Origin: Archangiaceae bacterium
GTDB taxonomy: Bacteria; Myxococcota; Myxococcia; Myxococcales; Myxococcaceae
Length of the DNA stretch: 64,000 bases
Assembly: GCA_016714225.1 (NCBI GenBank)
Contig: JADJNS010000022.1
Coordinates: 196,452-260,451 of the forward strand
Reading direction: 5' to 3'
Shown: one piece after another, positions 1-12,789 of the stretch
How the letters are laid out: each line of letters opens with the position of its first letter
How positions within the stretch are numbered: position 1 is the first letter of the stretch
Made by a program: the position numbers and the translations under genes
Notes under the pieces: model-generated
Seen by the model: the letters and a program-made list of their open reading frames with translations, nothing else
Database searches by the model: none
Told to the model about the DNA's origin: nothing

Positions 1-1477
1 CGATGGTGCGCTCGACCAGGGGCCGCACCAGCTCGGTGAGCTGCTCGCGGCTCAGGGTCGCGTCGATGTCGTAGGGCTTGTTCTCGATCATCGTCACGAA
101 GGGCACGTGAATGCGGGCCGAGAGCTGGTCCGAGAGCGAGATCTTCGCCCGCTCGGCGGCCTCGAAGATGCGCTGCAGCCCGACCCGATCGGTCTGGAAC
201 TTCTTGCCGTGCTCCTTCTCGAAGCCGGCGATCAGCCACTTCACGATGGCGTCGTCGAAGTCGATGCCGCCGAGGAAGGTGTCTCCGCCGGTGGAGACCA
301 CCTCGTAGACCGAGTCGTTGACCTCGAGAATCGAGGCGTCGAACGTGCCGCCGCCCAGGTCGTAGACCAGCACGCGGCGGGTGAGGTGCTTGCCGTAGCC
401 GTAGGCGAGCGCGGCCGCGGTGGGCTCGTTGACGATGCGCTCGACGTGCAGCCCGGCGAGCTGGCCGGCCTGGCGCACCGCCTGGCGCTGGTTGTCGTTG
501 TAGTAGGCGGGCACGGTGATCACCGCGCGGCTCACCGGCTCGCCCAGCTTCGCCTCGGCCGACTCTTTGAGCTCGCGCAAGATCAGCGCCGACACCTGCT
601 GCAGCGAGAACACCTTGTCGGCCAGGCGCACCGCGGCTTCTCCGCCCGGCCCGGCGCAGATCTCGTAGCTGAACCGCTCGCGAATCTTCTGCACCGTCTC
701 GGAGTCGAAGGCCCGGCCGATCAACCGCTTCGCGCCGTACACGGTGAGCTTGGGGTTGGTGAGCAGCTGGCTCTTGGCCGGGTGGCCGACCAGCAGCTTG
801 CCGCGCGAAGACAGGGCGATGATCGACGGCACGGTGCGGTGCCCCTCGCGGCTGGGCAGCACCTGCGGCTTGCCGTCGCGCGCGTAGGCGGCGCACGAGT
901 AGGTGGTGCCGAGGTCGATGCCGATGATCGGGCCCACCTGCGCGGGCGGCTCGCGCGGGGCCTCGAACTCGGGGGCGACCAGCTGGGCGGGGTCGCCGCC
1001 CACGTGCAGGGTGCCCTTGGCCATCGAGGGCAGGGTGGGCAGCGCCTGCGAGGGCGGCGGGGCAGAGGGCCGGGGCGCGGGAGGCGGGAGCTTGGGCACC
1101 GCGTCGGGAGACGCATCGGCCTCGCCCACCCCCTTGGGGAGCGGAATCTCCATCGCCCGGGCGTGCGGCATCGCGGCGGCCATGGTGTCGAGCAGCCGCT
1201 GGGTGACCGCGTCGACGACGAGGAACTTGAGCCCCATGCCGGGGGCGCCGACGCCCGGCTTCGCGCCGGTCACCCACTTCACCTCGCAGGTGGCGTGAAT
1301 CAGCACCTGGCCCGACTCGATCTTCACGTCGAGCGCGACGTGTGTGCCGGGCGGGTGCAGCGCCTTGGTGCGCAGGTACAGCCCGCCGCGCGAGACGTTG
1401 CCGCCGTACCGCCCGAGAAATTCGGATTCGGACTGGAACGGCAGCTTCACCGCGAGCTTGATGGGGTCGGCCGCCAA
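1..1477 (-). CDS. PilZ-Hsp70 (DnaK-like) fusion protein, C-terminus outside window
   Basis: Read on the minus strand, the gene starts at TTG 1477 and runs off the left edge, leaving 492 codons. An in-frame TAA lies about 20 bases upstream of the TTG, and no ATG or GTG lies between, so TTG is the best start. Residues 1 to about 115 form a PilZ-like domain with an NVSRGG motif (D/N-x-S-x-x-G type), which in this family can bind cyclic di-GMP. A Pro-rich linker of about 65 residues follows. From about residue 180 an Hsp70 nucleotide-binding domain begins, with IGIDLGTTYSC (phosphate 1) and YDLGGGTFD (phosphate 2). The substrate-binding domain would lie outside the window. The usual PilZ RxxxR motif is not obvious, so cyclic di-GMP binding is uncertain. 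Inference: a chaperone or ATPase module under second-messenger or protein-interaction control. The gene is divergent from guaB with 87 bases between them. Confidence 0.85.
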   Translation of the reverse strand, partial: MAADPIKLAVKLPFQSESEFLGRYGGNVSRGGLYLRTKALHPPGTHVALDVKIESGQVLIHATCEVKWVTGAKPGVGAPGMGLKFLVVDAVTQRLLDTMAAAMPHARAMEIPLPKGVGEADASPDAVPKLPPPAPRPSAPPPSQALPTLPSMAKGTLHVGGDPAQLVAPEFEAPREPPAQVGPIIGIDLGTTYSCAAYARDGKPQVLPSREGHRTVPSIIALSSRGKLLVGHPAKSQLLTNPKLTVYGAKRLIGRAFDSETVQKIRERFSYEICAGPGGEAAVRLADKVFSLQQVSALILRELKESAEAKLGEPVSRAVITVPAYYNDNQRQAVRQAGQLAGLHVERIVNEPTAAALAYGYGKHLTRRVLVYDLGGGTFDASILEVNDSVYEVVSTGGDTFLGGIDFDDAIVKWLIAGFEKEHGKKFQTDRVGLQRIFEAAERAKISLSDQLSARIHVPFVTMIENKPYDIDATLSREQLTELVRPLVERTI

Positions 1478-1564
1478 GACTGCTGGTCTTCTACCTTAAA
1501 GCAGCGGGCCCTTAGGCGTCCCCGATCTATTTACGGGCGAGGGGCCATTGGCTAAGAGCCGTAC

Positions 1565-3149
<1,585 letters not shown>

Positions 3150-3181
3150 ACTGGGCAGGGGCAGGCTCGACCTGCAGCGCC

Positions 3182-3796
3182 CTACTTGGTCGCGGGAGCC
3201 GGGGCGGCCGCGGCGCCGGTCTTCTTGCGGGGCTCGGCCTTCACGTCGACCTTCTTTTCGGCGTTGCTGACCTTGTTGAGCAGCGAGTCGCGGTCGTCGG
3301 GGTTGAGCGACTCGATCGCCTCGCGCAGCACGCCGAAGTCGAGGCGGGCCACCACCACGGTGCTGCCGCCTTTGATCTCTTGCACGGTCGGCACGCTGAC
3401 CAGCTCGCGCACGTAGGTCTCGAACTCGACCTTCACGTCGGCCATGTTCTGCACGCAGGTGTCTTTGGCCGAGACGATCTCTTGCGAGCCTTCTTGAAAC
3501 TGCAGGTCGGGGTTGCGCGACATCGCCTCGTCGAAGCGGGCGACGCGGGTCTTCAGGGAGTCGAAGAGCTCTTTGTACGAGATCAGCCGGTCGGTCTCGG
3601 GGCGCGAGTCGTTGCGCGCCTTGTTCAGCTCGTTGTTGGTGTCGTCGCACCTGATCTTGACGACGTCGGCCGTGCTGCCGTTGCCCTTCATGTCGTTCTT
3701 CTGGGTGGCCCGCTCGAGGCGCTCGTCGCTCGAGATCTCGTGAGCACACGAAAACAGAGAAGCGAGAATCGCGGCCGAAACCAGAAGGGTACGCAT
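3182..3796 (-). CDS. Putative lipoprotein of unknown function
   Basis: The 204-residue product has a short signal peptide ending in a lipobox (LFSC, Cys at about 17), so it should be lipid-anchored in the envelope. The mature part is charged and mostly helical. Three further cysteines occur (IRCDD, DTCVQN and the lipobox Cys itself aside), and the tail is Lys/Ala/Pro-rich. It lies between guaB and guaA on the opposite strand: it ends 32 bases from the extended guaB stop and starts 64 bases from the guaA start. No purine-related domain is seen, so its place between the gua genes is probably incidental. I do not recognise the family. Confidence 0.7.
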   Translation of the reverse strand: MRTLLVSAAILASLFSCAHEISSDERLERATQKNDMKGNGSTADVVKIRCDDTNNELNKARNDSRPETDRLISYKELFDSLKTRVARFDEAMSRNPDLQFQEGSQEIVSAKDTCVQNMADVKVEFETYVRELVSVPTVQEIKGGSTVVVARLDFGVLREAIESLNPDDRDSLLNKVSNAEKKVDVKAEPRKKTGAAAAPAPATK

Positions 3797-3860
3797 GGCT
3801 GGGCAGCTTCGTAGTGGGGCGCGCTTTAGTCAACGCGCAACTCCGCCGGCCGTGGGGTAG

Positions 3861-5423
<1,563 letters not shown>

Positions 5424-5789
5424 CGCCGGCGGCGGCGCAGCAGCAGGGCCAGCCCCAGCGCCGCGAGCACCCCCTCGGCCTGCGAACAGCCACACGACGA
5501 CTGCGGGGTCAGCTGGGGGCACTGCACCTCGACGCTGAACCGCTGGCGCACCTCGGTGGTGCCCCGGCGCGCCGCGACATCGAAGAGCTGGGGCCCGGTC
5601 TGTTGTGAGGTGGGGTGCCAGTCGATGGACGCGCTGGTGGCGGAGCTCGCCGTGAGCCGCGCTCCGACCGGGCCCTCGACCAGCTCGAAGTCGGTGACCT
5701 CGGCGCCGCTCACCGTCGCGGTGTAGAGCAGCAGATCATCGCAGCTCGCGCTGTCGGGAGGCGTCGACGTGAAGGCGAACGTGGCCGCG

Positions 5790-5976
5790 CTGCCGCCGCC
5801 GGTGCCTGCGCTGCCGCCGCCGGTGCCCGCGCTGCCGCCCCGGTGCCCGCGCCGCCGCCCCGGTGCCCGCGCTGCCGCCGCCGGTGCCTGCGCTGCCGCC
5901 GCCGGTGCCCGCGCTGCCGCCCCCGGTGCCTGCGCTGCCGCCGCCGGTGCCCGCGCTGCCGCCCCCGGTGCCCGCG
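5790..5976 (-). repeat. Nine tandem 21-bp units encoding GGGSAGT
   Basis: Nine head-to-tail copies (consensus on the plus strand CTGCCGCCGCCGGTGCCCGC plus G) encode a flexible Gly/Ser linker on the minus strand. Seven copies are 21 bp. Copies three and four are each one base short because a C run has four instead of five bases. Variation between GCCGCCGCC and GCCGCCCCC is synonymous. The array is prone to slippage both in the cell and during sequencing. Confidence 0.9.
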
Positions 5977-8418
5977 CTGCCGCCGCCGCTACCACCGCCA
6001 GCGCCGCCGCCGGCGCCGGTCTGGCAGGTGCCTGAGGTGCAGACGCCGTTGCACGTGGTGGCGCAGCAGATGCCGGTGGCACAGACCCCGCTGCCGCACT
6101 GCGCCGGCGCAGTGCAGGTGGTGCCGTCGGCAGCGCCGGCCCCCACCAGCCCGCCGAACACGCGCATGTTCTCGACTCCCGCGCCTTCGAGGTACTGCGA
6201 CGAGACGAGCACCCAGGCGGTACCCAGGTGGGTGAGGCCGAAGTCTGACGAGGGCGGCACTTTGCCGGCGAAGGCACCGCCGAGCTCCGCAGGGGTGGCG
6301 TCGATCGCCGCCAGGGTCGTCGGCGTGAGACGCTGAAACCGGGTGCGGCGCACGTAGGCGGCGGCCGCGGAGTCCCACTCGTCTTCCTGCCAGAGGGTGG
6401 CGACAGTGCTGCCCGCGACGTCGGCAGAGAAGAACGAGCTGCCGGTGCTCGCCGGCGCTGCGAAGGGGGCGCTGGCCACCGAGGTCGCGGCCTCGTAGGT
6501 GGCGGCCATCATGCCCTGGCTCTGGGACCAGACCACGACGGCCGGGCTCGAGCTGATCACCCGCGTCTTGGTGCCCTGCACCATCACCGTGTTGGCCGAG
6601 AGCCGTCGCTCGGCGCCGAGCGAGAAGGTGGCGGGCTCGATGGTGCGGGCGTAGGCGATCTGGGTGCGCACCCACGAGACGACGAAGCGCGAGCCGTCGT
6701 GGCCCAGCCCGCCTTCAGTCAGGTTGGTGGGCAGCACCTTGACCGGGTTGAGATCGAGCACCGCGCCGCTGGGGTCGACCCGCGCGCACGCCATCGCGCT
6801 CTTGGTGCACACCAGGGTGGTGCCGTTGACCGCGGTGGAGATCGCGGTATCGAACACCGATTGCAGGCCCAGCACCGCGAAGCCGCCCGGTGGGTCGAGC
6901 AGCGCGCCTCCCGGCGACACCCGGGCCGCCGACACGGTCATGCCGTTCGAGCCGTTGGCGTGCGACCAGGCCACCAGAAACGAGGTGCCGTCCCAGGTGA
7001 CGCTGGGGGAGTAACCCCCCGCGCCGCCGATCGAGTCGAAGCGCGGTGCGACCTCGATGCCCACGCCATCGAGCCGCCGGCCGCTGCCGTCGAAGCGGGC
7101 CGCCACCAGGCGGGCATCGGAGCTGCGGTCGAGCTGCTCGACCCAGGCCGCGAGCGCCAGCGTGCCGTTCGAGGCGACGGCCACCCGGTCTTGGTTCGGT
7201 GCGGCGAAGACCTGGTGCACCGGGGCCGTGTCGAGCGCGGTGAGCGTGCCGTCGAAGCGCACCGACATGACCGTCGAGCGTTCGGTGGGCGTGTTCTGGG
7301 CGAGCGCCAGGCCGGTGGCCGTCGACCACGCGAACGCATCGACGTCGATGCTCGGAGCCATCGTCGGCCCGCCGCGGTTGCCGCCCATGGTGTCGAGCCG
7401 CACACCGCCGGTGGTCGACACCCCCGTCGCGCGCCCCGTGAACAGGGTGTGCCACTCGCTGCCCGACCAGGCGGCGCCGAGCTTCGACGCGTAGCCGTGC
7501 GTCGAGCCCAACACCAGGGCTGGAGCGTCGACCGGAGCGCCGCTCACGCCGAGCCGCGTGGCGTACGCGGTGGTGTCGACCGCCCACACCGCCAGGAACT
7601 CGCTGTTGCGCGCGGCGAGCGCGACCACCTCCTGGGCCGGAGGGCTCAGGCTCAAGGTGAGCGGCGAGACGTCGACGGCGCTGCCGCTGGCCGCGAACCT
7701 GCGGAGCTTGACGGTGCGGGTCGTCGCAGGCCCTGCGCCGATGGCCGACCACATCACCGCGGTGACCCCGCCGGTCGACGCCAGCGCGACGCCGCCGGTC
7801 TGCAGGTTGTCGAGGCTGGTGGTGGCGAGCACCACGCCGTTGGTCGAGACCCGAGCCAGGGAGCGCCCCCAGACACCGGCGAACACGGTGCCGTAGGAGA
7901 TCTGGTACTGGGTGCCGTCCCAGGTGGCGGCGATCGGCGCGCCGGGCGCCGCGTTCGCGCTGAGGCGCACCGGCCCGCCCACCGCGTTGAGGGAGGCATC
8001 GAACCGCTGGGCCGCCACCTGAACCTCGAGCTGCGAGGCACCCAGCCAGACCCGCCGCGGGTAGACCACCAGCAGCTGGCTGCCGTCGGTGGCGGCGGCG
8101 ATCTCTCCCGAGTCGGCGTCGGCGATCAGCAGCCGACCGGTGGGCTCGACGCGGCTGCCGTCGGCCCTCAGGTGGGCGGCGAAGATCAGGTTCTTGCCCG
8201 GCTCGAGAGGGCCGCGGTCATCGCTCCACACCGCGATGAAGTCGGCGCCGCTGGGCACCAGCAGCGGATGATAAGCGACGCCCCGCCAGGGCTCTGCGGC
8301 CGGGGCCTGGGTCAGCGGTTGACGCGGGCCGGTGTACAGCTGGGCGAGAGCGAGCAGGGTGAGCGCAGGGAGCATGGCGGTGGTTGCGGCGAGCCCCGTC
8401 GCTTTGTCACAGCGGGCC

Positions 8419-9114
8419 TCACTTTTTCCAACCGGCCATCGCCTCGCGCAGACCGGGCAGCAGCACGCTGTCGGGGTGGGCGCGCGCAAAGGCCTCGAGG
8501 GCCTGCTCGGCGCCCGGGCGATCTGCCGAGAGCAGCAGCGCGCGAACGTTCAGCGCGTCTCGCTCTTCGGCGAGCAAGCCATGAGGAAATTCCGCCACAT
8601 GGCGCGCGATCGCGGCGCGGGCGTCGGCGGGCCGACGGTCGAGCAGGGCGCTGCGGGCGGTGTCGAGCACCGCACGCTCGCGGCGCAGCAGCGCGTCGCG
8701 GCCGTCGGCGGGCGCGTCACCCGAGGGGCTCACGCGCGGCGCCGGGCGCGGCGAAGGCGCCGCCCGCTCGACGCGCTCGGCGGGAGGTGCGGGAACCGGC
8801 ACCGGCACCGGCACCTCGACCCGCACCGGCACCTCGACGCGAACCTCGCGGGGCAAAGGCGGGGGAAAGAACCGGTCGTGCAGCGCGAGCGCCGAGCCGA
8901 CGCCGGCGATGGCTCCGGCGACGAAGAGGGCCACGCCCTTCACCGCCGCAGCCGAGGCGCCGGCGGTGGCCGCCGCCGACGCGGGGGCCGCGAGCGCCCT
9001 CAAGCTGGCCGCGACGCGGGCCTGGGCTTCAGCCGAGGGAAGGTGGGGGCTGGCGCGCTCGGCGCCGAGCGCCAGCTTCACCGCGTCAGACAAGGGCTCG
9101 AGCTCGTCGGTCAT
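8419..9114 (-). CDS. Probable membrane regulator partnered with the ECF sigma factor (anti-sigma-like)
   Basis: The 231-residue product starts at ATG 9114, which overlaps the sigma gene's TGA (ATGA), implying translational coupling. It has a cytosolic N-terminus of about 60 residues, one membrane segment (about 65-85, GVALFVAGAIAGVGSALAL), a Pro/Val-rich periplasmic linker (VPVPVPVPAPP) and a helical C-terminal region that looks like one or two TPR repeats. It lacks the HxxxCxxC zinc motif of classic ZAS anti-sigma factors. Its position directly after an ECF sigma gene and its topology suggest it holds or signals to that sigma factor. This is inferred from context rather than from a recognised domain. 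Confidence 0.65.
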   Translation of the reverse strand: MTDELEPLSDAVKLALGAERASPHLPSAEAQARVAASLRALAAPASAAATAGASAAAVKGVALFVAGAIAGVGSALALHDRFFPPPLPREVRVEVPVRVEVPVPVPVPAPPAERVERAAPSPRPAPRVSPSGDAPADGRDALLRRERAVLDTARSALLDRRPADARAAIARHVAEFPHGLLAEERDALNVRALLLSADRPGAEQALEAFARAHPDSVLLPGLREAMAGWKK

Positions 9115-9626
9115 CGCAGCTCCTGCGAGAGGTGGGTGGCGAAAGCGGCGTTGACCTTCTGACGGGCCAGGCGCAGCCGGCTGTAGATGGTGTTGGAGGG
9201 AACCTCGAGGGCCGCAGCCAGCTCGGCGACCGGGCGTTCTTCGAGATCGTGCCAGACGAACGCGGTGCGCTGATCTTCGTCGAGCCCTTCGAGGGCGCGC
9301 GCGAGCAGGCGTCGGCGCTGCGCCTGCTTCATCGCCTCGTCGGGCCCGTCGCTGGGGTCGGCGACGTCGGGAGGAGGCTCGAGCACCTCGCGCGAGGCGG
9401 CGGCGCGGCCCGAACGCCCGCGCGACAGCATCACCGCGATGCCCATCAGCCAGGGCCGAAGCTCGCGCCCGGCCTGGAAGTCGGCGCGGCGCTGCCACGC
9501 CACCACCAGGGTGTCGTGGGCCACGTCTTCGACGTCGCGCACGCCGAGCCGGCGCAGCAGCGAGCACACCGGCCCCAGCTCGGCGGCGTAGGCCTGCCAC
9601 AGCGCGCTGGCGTCGCCCGCATCCAT
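9111..9626 (-). CDS. ECF-family RNA polymerase sigma factor
   Basis: The product is about 171 residues, the usual size for an extracytoplasmic-function sigma factor. Region 2 is at about 25-70 (DVEDVAHDTLVVAW, the -10-binding helix), and region 4 at about 115-165 contains the helix-turn-helix VAELAAALEVPSNTIYSRL. GTG 9629 and ATG 9626 are adjacent possible starts; ATG is given. It is the middle gene of a three-gene operon: a beta-barrel-like or periplasmic protein upstream (stop 9658) and the membrane regulator downstream, with which it overlaps by 4 bp. The target regulon cannot be read from this window. Confidence 0.9.
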   Translation of the reverse strand: MDAGDASALWQAYAAELGPVCSLLRRLGVRDVEDVAHDTLVVAWQRRADFQAGRELRPWLMGIAVMLSRGRSGRAAASREVLEPPPDVADPSDGPDEAMKQAQRRRLLARALEGLDEDQRTAFVWHDLEERPVAELAAALEVPSNTIYSRLRLARQKVNAAFATHLSQELR

Positions 9627-9657
9627 CACGGGTGTTGCGCCCAGGGGGCCGCTCTCG

Positions 9658-10545
9658 TCACGGAAAAATCACCACCGAGAGCAGCAGCGCGCCGGTGACC
9701 GGCGCGGCGCTCCAGATCACCGCCTCGGGGGTGGCGACGCTGAGGCGGTTGAACGGCACGAGCAGCTCGAGCTCGAGCGAGAGGCCGAGCCTGGAAAACG
9801 CCAGCAGATACCCGGCCCTGAGGCCCGCCACCGCGAGAGGCAGGGCGCCCGAGCCGGTCGCGACGCGGTCGCCAGACAGGCTCGTCGCGCCGCCGCCGCC
9901 TTCGAGACAGCCGCCCAGGCCGCGCCACCGGGCGCACACCAACGCCAGCCCCAGCCCACCTGCCGCCGCGAGGCTGCCGAACGCGGTGGCCGCGGCGGGG
10001 CTGCCCTGCAGCCGCCCCTCGAGGCCGAAGGCCAGCTGGCCGTCGAGCTCGAGCGCACCACCGAGCCGGCCACCGACCGCGAGGTTCGGTGAGGCGCCCA
10101 CCGCGAGCACCGGCCCGGCCCACAGCAGGGCAGACCAGCGGCGCGGCACGGGCGGCGGCGCCGGGCGGCTCTCGACCGGGGCGACGACGACCGGCTGTGG
10201 CGCGGGAGACTCGGGAGGCGCAGAGAGCGGGTCGAGCACCAGCGCGATCAGCAGCGCAATCGAGTCACCCAGCTCTTCGCACGAGGGCGAGGTGAGGTCG
10301 CGCGAGGTGGTCGGCTGGCCGCGAGCCTCGACCTCGACGTGCGCGGCGAAGCCGGTGGCCACGCGCTCGACCGCGACCCGAATCTGCCGCGGGGCGCCGG
10401 CCTCGAAGGGCACGTGGCCGAGCCGCGCCGAGACGCGCTCAGCCACCTGCTCCGAGCTCGGGCAGCGCGACTCGAGCCCCGGCGCGCGATACTCCAGCCG
10501 AGCGGTGGGGAGGGCAGCGAGCAGCAGCGCCACCCCTGCCACCAC
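9658..10545 (-). CDS. Secreted or outer-membrane protein of unknown function, first gene of the ECF operon
   Basis: The 295-residue product has a cleavable signal peptide (MVAGVALLLAALPTA). The N-terminal domain of about 100 residues includes CPSSEQVAERVSARL and a second Cys in SPSCEELGD, which may form a disulfide. A Pro-rich linker follows, then a C-terminal half of alternating small and hydrophobic residues rich in Gly and Ala, which could be a small beta barrel. It lies just upstream of the ECF sigma factor (31 bases) and 6 bases after the S46 peptidase stop. Inference: a surface component or sensor of the sigma system. No firm family is recognised. Confidence 0.7.
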   Translation of the reverse strand: MVAGVALLLAALPTARLEYRAPGLESRCPSSEQVAERVSARLGHVPFEAGAPRQIRVAVERVATGFAAHVEVEARGQPTTSRDLTSPSCEELGDSIALLIALVLDPLSAPPESPAPQPVVVAPVESRPAPPPVPRRWSALLWAGPVLAVGASPNLAVGGRLGGALELDGQLAFGLEGRLQGSPAAATAFGSLAAAGGLGLALVCARWRGLGGCLEGGGGATSLSGDRVATGSGALPLAVAGLRAGYLLAFSRLGLSLELELLVPFNRLSVATPEAVIWSAAPVTGALLLSVVIFP

Positions 10546-10551
10546 CTGCGC

Positions 10552-12633
10552 TTACTTTCCGCCGGCCTTGGGGCCGCTCGCCGCGCTGCCGCTCTTCAGC
10601 TCTTCCACGATGCGCTTGGCGCCGTAGACCTTGTCGAGGGCCTCGACCAGCGCGCTGCTGTGCACCGCGACGCAGCGGTTGCTGGTTTCGTCGAAGCCGT
10701 AGTCGCCGCCCAGCGAGGGCAGGTTGCCGTCGAACACCAGGCCGATCACTTCGCCTTCTTTGTTCACCACCGGCGAGCCCGAGTTGCCGCCGATGATGTC
10801 GTTGGTGGTGACCATGTCGAAGGGGGTCTCGGCGGCGACCTTGGTCTTGGCGTCGAGCCAGGTCTTGGGCAGCGCGAACGGCTCGGCGCCGGTGTGGCGA
10901 TCGTAGGCGCCCGCGAAGTTGGTCAGCGCGGGGATCTCACGATCGCCTTCCTTCCACCCGGCGAGCTTGCCGTACGACAGCCGCAGGGTGAACGTGGCGT
11001 CGGGGTAGGTGCCCTGGCCGAACACCGCGAAGTACGCCTTGGCGAGCAGCTCGCCGTTCTTCTTCACCGCGCCGTCGACCTCGTCTTCGATGCGCTTGCG
11101 AGCGGCGCGCGCCTCGGGGTCGAACGAGCGCGCGAAGACCAGCAGCGGGTCTTTCGACGCGTCGATCTTCGCCTTGCCGCCCTCGAACAGCTCTCTGCGG
11201 AACTTGTCGTCTTTCAGCTTGGTGCCCTTCACCAGCTCGGTGGCGAGCTGCAGCGGGCTCTTGTTGCCGTAGACCTTCTTCACCACCGGGTGGTCGGCGC
11301 CCAGCTCTTCGCGCAGCTTGTCGAGGCTGAAGGCCAGCTTGGCGGTCTCGTACTCGTCGTAGATGGGCGCCTTGGCGAACAGGCCCTGCTTGAGCTGCGG
11401 CAGGCGGCTCTCGCCGTACTCCTTGAGGCGCTCACCATTGGGCTTGCCCGACTCGTCGGCCCAGCGCACCAGCTGGCGCGCCCAGGTGAAGGTCTCGGCC
11501 TGCGGGCCGCGCTCGAGCTCGTACTCTTTGCGGTAGGTGCGCAGCTTGTCCATCGCTCCGGCGATGCCGTCCCACGCGCCGCCGAAGTCTTTCTTCAGCT
11601 TGGCGTCTTTCTCGACCTTGGCGCGAAAGTCTTTCTCGGCGGCGATGCGCGAGGCGAAGAACTTCTGATCGGCGAGCGCGGCGTGCCGGCCCTTGTAGGC
11701 CTTGAGCGAGTTCTCGATGTAGAAGAGGTCTTTCTTCGAGGTGCGCTCGGCCTCGGGGCTGCGCCTGGCGAACTGGTTCAAGAAGCCGCGCCACTCTGAC
11801 AGGCGGTAGAGCGCGGTGGGCAGCTTCACGTCGCGGTCGTACTCGAGCTGGGCCTGGGTGAGCAGGCGCGAGGTGCCGCCGGGGTTGCCCGAGACGAACG
11901 ACAGGTCGCCGTCTTTCGCGCCGGTGGCCGACCACTTCAGGTAGTGATCGAACTTCGCCGGGTTGCCGTCTTTGCCGTAGATGCGAACGAACGAGACGTC
12001 GAGATCGTAGCGGGGGAAGTTGAAGTTGTCGGGGTCGCCGCCGAAGAACGCGATGGCGAGCTCGGGGGCGAAGACCAGGCGCACGTCTTGGTAGCGCTTG
12101 TACTTGTACAGATCGAACCGGCCGCCGCGGTACAGAGTCACCACGTCGCAGCGCAGGGTGTCGTCGCCGTTGGCGCACTCTTTCTCGATGGCCGCGAGCT
12201 CGGCCTTCTGCACGTCGTTGAACTTCTCGACGGGGGTGCTCTTGGTGGCGTCCTGCACCCGCTTGGTGACGTCGGAGATCTCGACGAGCTGGTTGATCTC
12301 CATGTCGGGGCACTTCACCTCGTCTTTGGTGGCCTTGGCGAAGAAGCCGTCTTTGATGAAGTCTTTCTTCTTGGTCGACAGCTGCTCGATGCACTCGTGC
12401 GAGCAGTGGTGGTTGGTCATCACCAGGCCGTCGGGAGACACCACGCTGGCGCTGCACCCGCCGGCGATGCGCACCGAAGAGAGGCGAACGTGATCGAGCC
12501 ACTCGGGGGTGGGCGAGAAGCCGTACTTCGCCTTCACCTTGTCGCTGGGGAAGTTGTTGAACGTCCACATGCCTTCGTCGGCGAAGGCGGCGGCGGAGAT
12601 CAGCAGGGGCAGTGCGACTGCGAGGCGCTTCAT
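10552..12633 (-). CDS. S46-family dipeptidyl peptidase (DPP7/DPP11-like)
   Basis: Serine exopeptidases of this family remove dipeptides from peptide N-termini in the periplasm. ATG 12633 is preceded by GGAAGGA and begins a signal peptide (MKRLAVALPLLISAAAFA). The 693 residues match the usual S46 length of about 700. The catalytic His is in VMTNHHC (about residue 74). The Asp is probably in the FPRYDLD region (about 220). The nucleophile Ser is in DIIGGNSGSPV (about 628). A long helical insertion between the two trypsin-like halves is typical of the family. Residues that set DPP7 versus DPP11 preference cannot be assigned confidently by eye. Role: amino-acid acquisition by a peptide-feeding bacterium (inference). 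Confidence 0.93.
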   Translation of the reverse strand: MKRLAVALPLLISAAAFADEGMWTFNNFPSDKVKAKYGFSPTPEWLDHVRLSSVRIAGGCSASVVSPDGLVMTNHHCSHECIEQLSTKKKDFIKDGFFAKATKDEVKCPDMEINQLVEISDVTKRVQDATKSTPVEKFNDVQKAELAAIEKECANGDDTLRCDVVTLYRGGRFDLYKYKRYQDVRLVFAPELAIAFFGGDPDNFNFPRYDLDVSFVRIYGKDGNPAKFDHYLKWSATGAKDGDLSFVSGNPGGTSRLLTQAQLEYDRDVKLPTALYRLSEWRGFLNQFARRSPEAERTSKKDLFYIENSLKAYKGRHAALADQKFFASRIAAEKDFRAKVEKDAKLKKDFGGAWDGIAGAMDKLRTYRKEYELERGPQAETFTWARQLVRWADESGKPNGERLKEYGESRLPQLKQGLFAKAPIYDEYETAKLAFSLDKLREELGADHPVVKKVYGNKSPLQLATELVKGTKLKDDKFRRELFEGGKAKIDASKDPLLVFARSFDPEARAARKRIEDEVDGAVKKNGELLAKAYFAVFGQGTYPDATFTLRLSYGKLAGWKEGDREIPALTNFAGAYDRHTGAEPFALPKTWLDAKTKVAAETPFDMVTTNDIIGGNSGSPVVNKEGEVIGLVFDGNLPSLGGDYGFDETSNRCVAVHSSALVEALDKVYGAKRIVEELKSGSAASGPKAGGK

Positions 12634-12685
12634 GTGGGCGCTTCCTTCCGTGAGAGGAACGAACCTTTTTTTGAAGGTCGCGCCG

Positions 12686-12714
12686 TAGATGCCCCTCGCC
12701 CGGCAAATGGTCAA
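12686..12714 (-). promoter_or_regulatory. Possible sigma-70-type promoter for the S46 peptidase gene
   Basis: On the minus strand TTGACC (12714-12709) is followed after 17 bases by CATCTA (12691-12686), about 53 bases upstream of ATG 12633. The -35 match is good and the -10 match is poor, so this is tentative. Confidence 0.25.
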
Positions 12715-12739
12715 GCGCTACAGGCATTGCCGGTGGCGA

Positions 12740-12757
12740 CCTCGCCCCCCCGCGAGG
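12740..12757 (-). terminator. Hairpin after the M23 peptidase gene
   Basis: CCTCGC, six C bases and GCGAGG form a perfect 6-bp stem, 33 bases past the M23 stop codon. There is no T tract, so a Rho-independent terminator is only a possibility. Confidence 0.25.
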
Positions 12758-12789
12758 CCGCGCCGGTCGAAAGAACAGCCGCTTTGGGC

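Noticed and set aside
107..1555. Long plus-strand open frame opposite the PilZ-Hsp70 gene
   Set aside because: It has no conserved domain and mirrors a clear Hsp70 reading on the other strand, as GC-rich DNA often does.
1478..1564. Divergent promoter between PilZ-Hsp70 and guaB
   Set aside because: A promoter must be here, but no pair of -35/-10 boxes was convincing enough to place.
5790..5976. CRISPR-like array
   Set aside because: The 21-bp units are directly adjacent, with no spacers, and are in frame with a Gly/Ser linker.
6699..9698. 999-residue plus-strand open frame
   Set aside because: It is Arg/His/Gly-rich and runs opposite a protein with a signal peptide and repeats and an ECF sigma operon.
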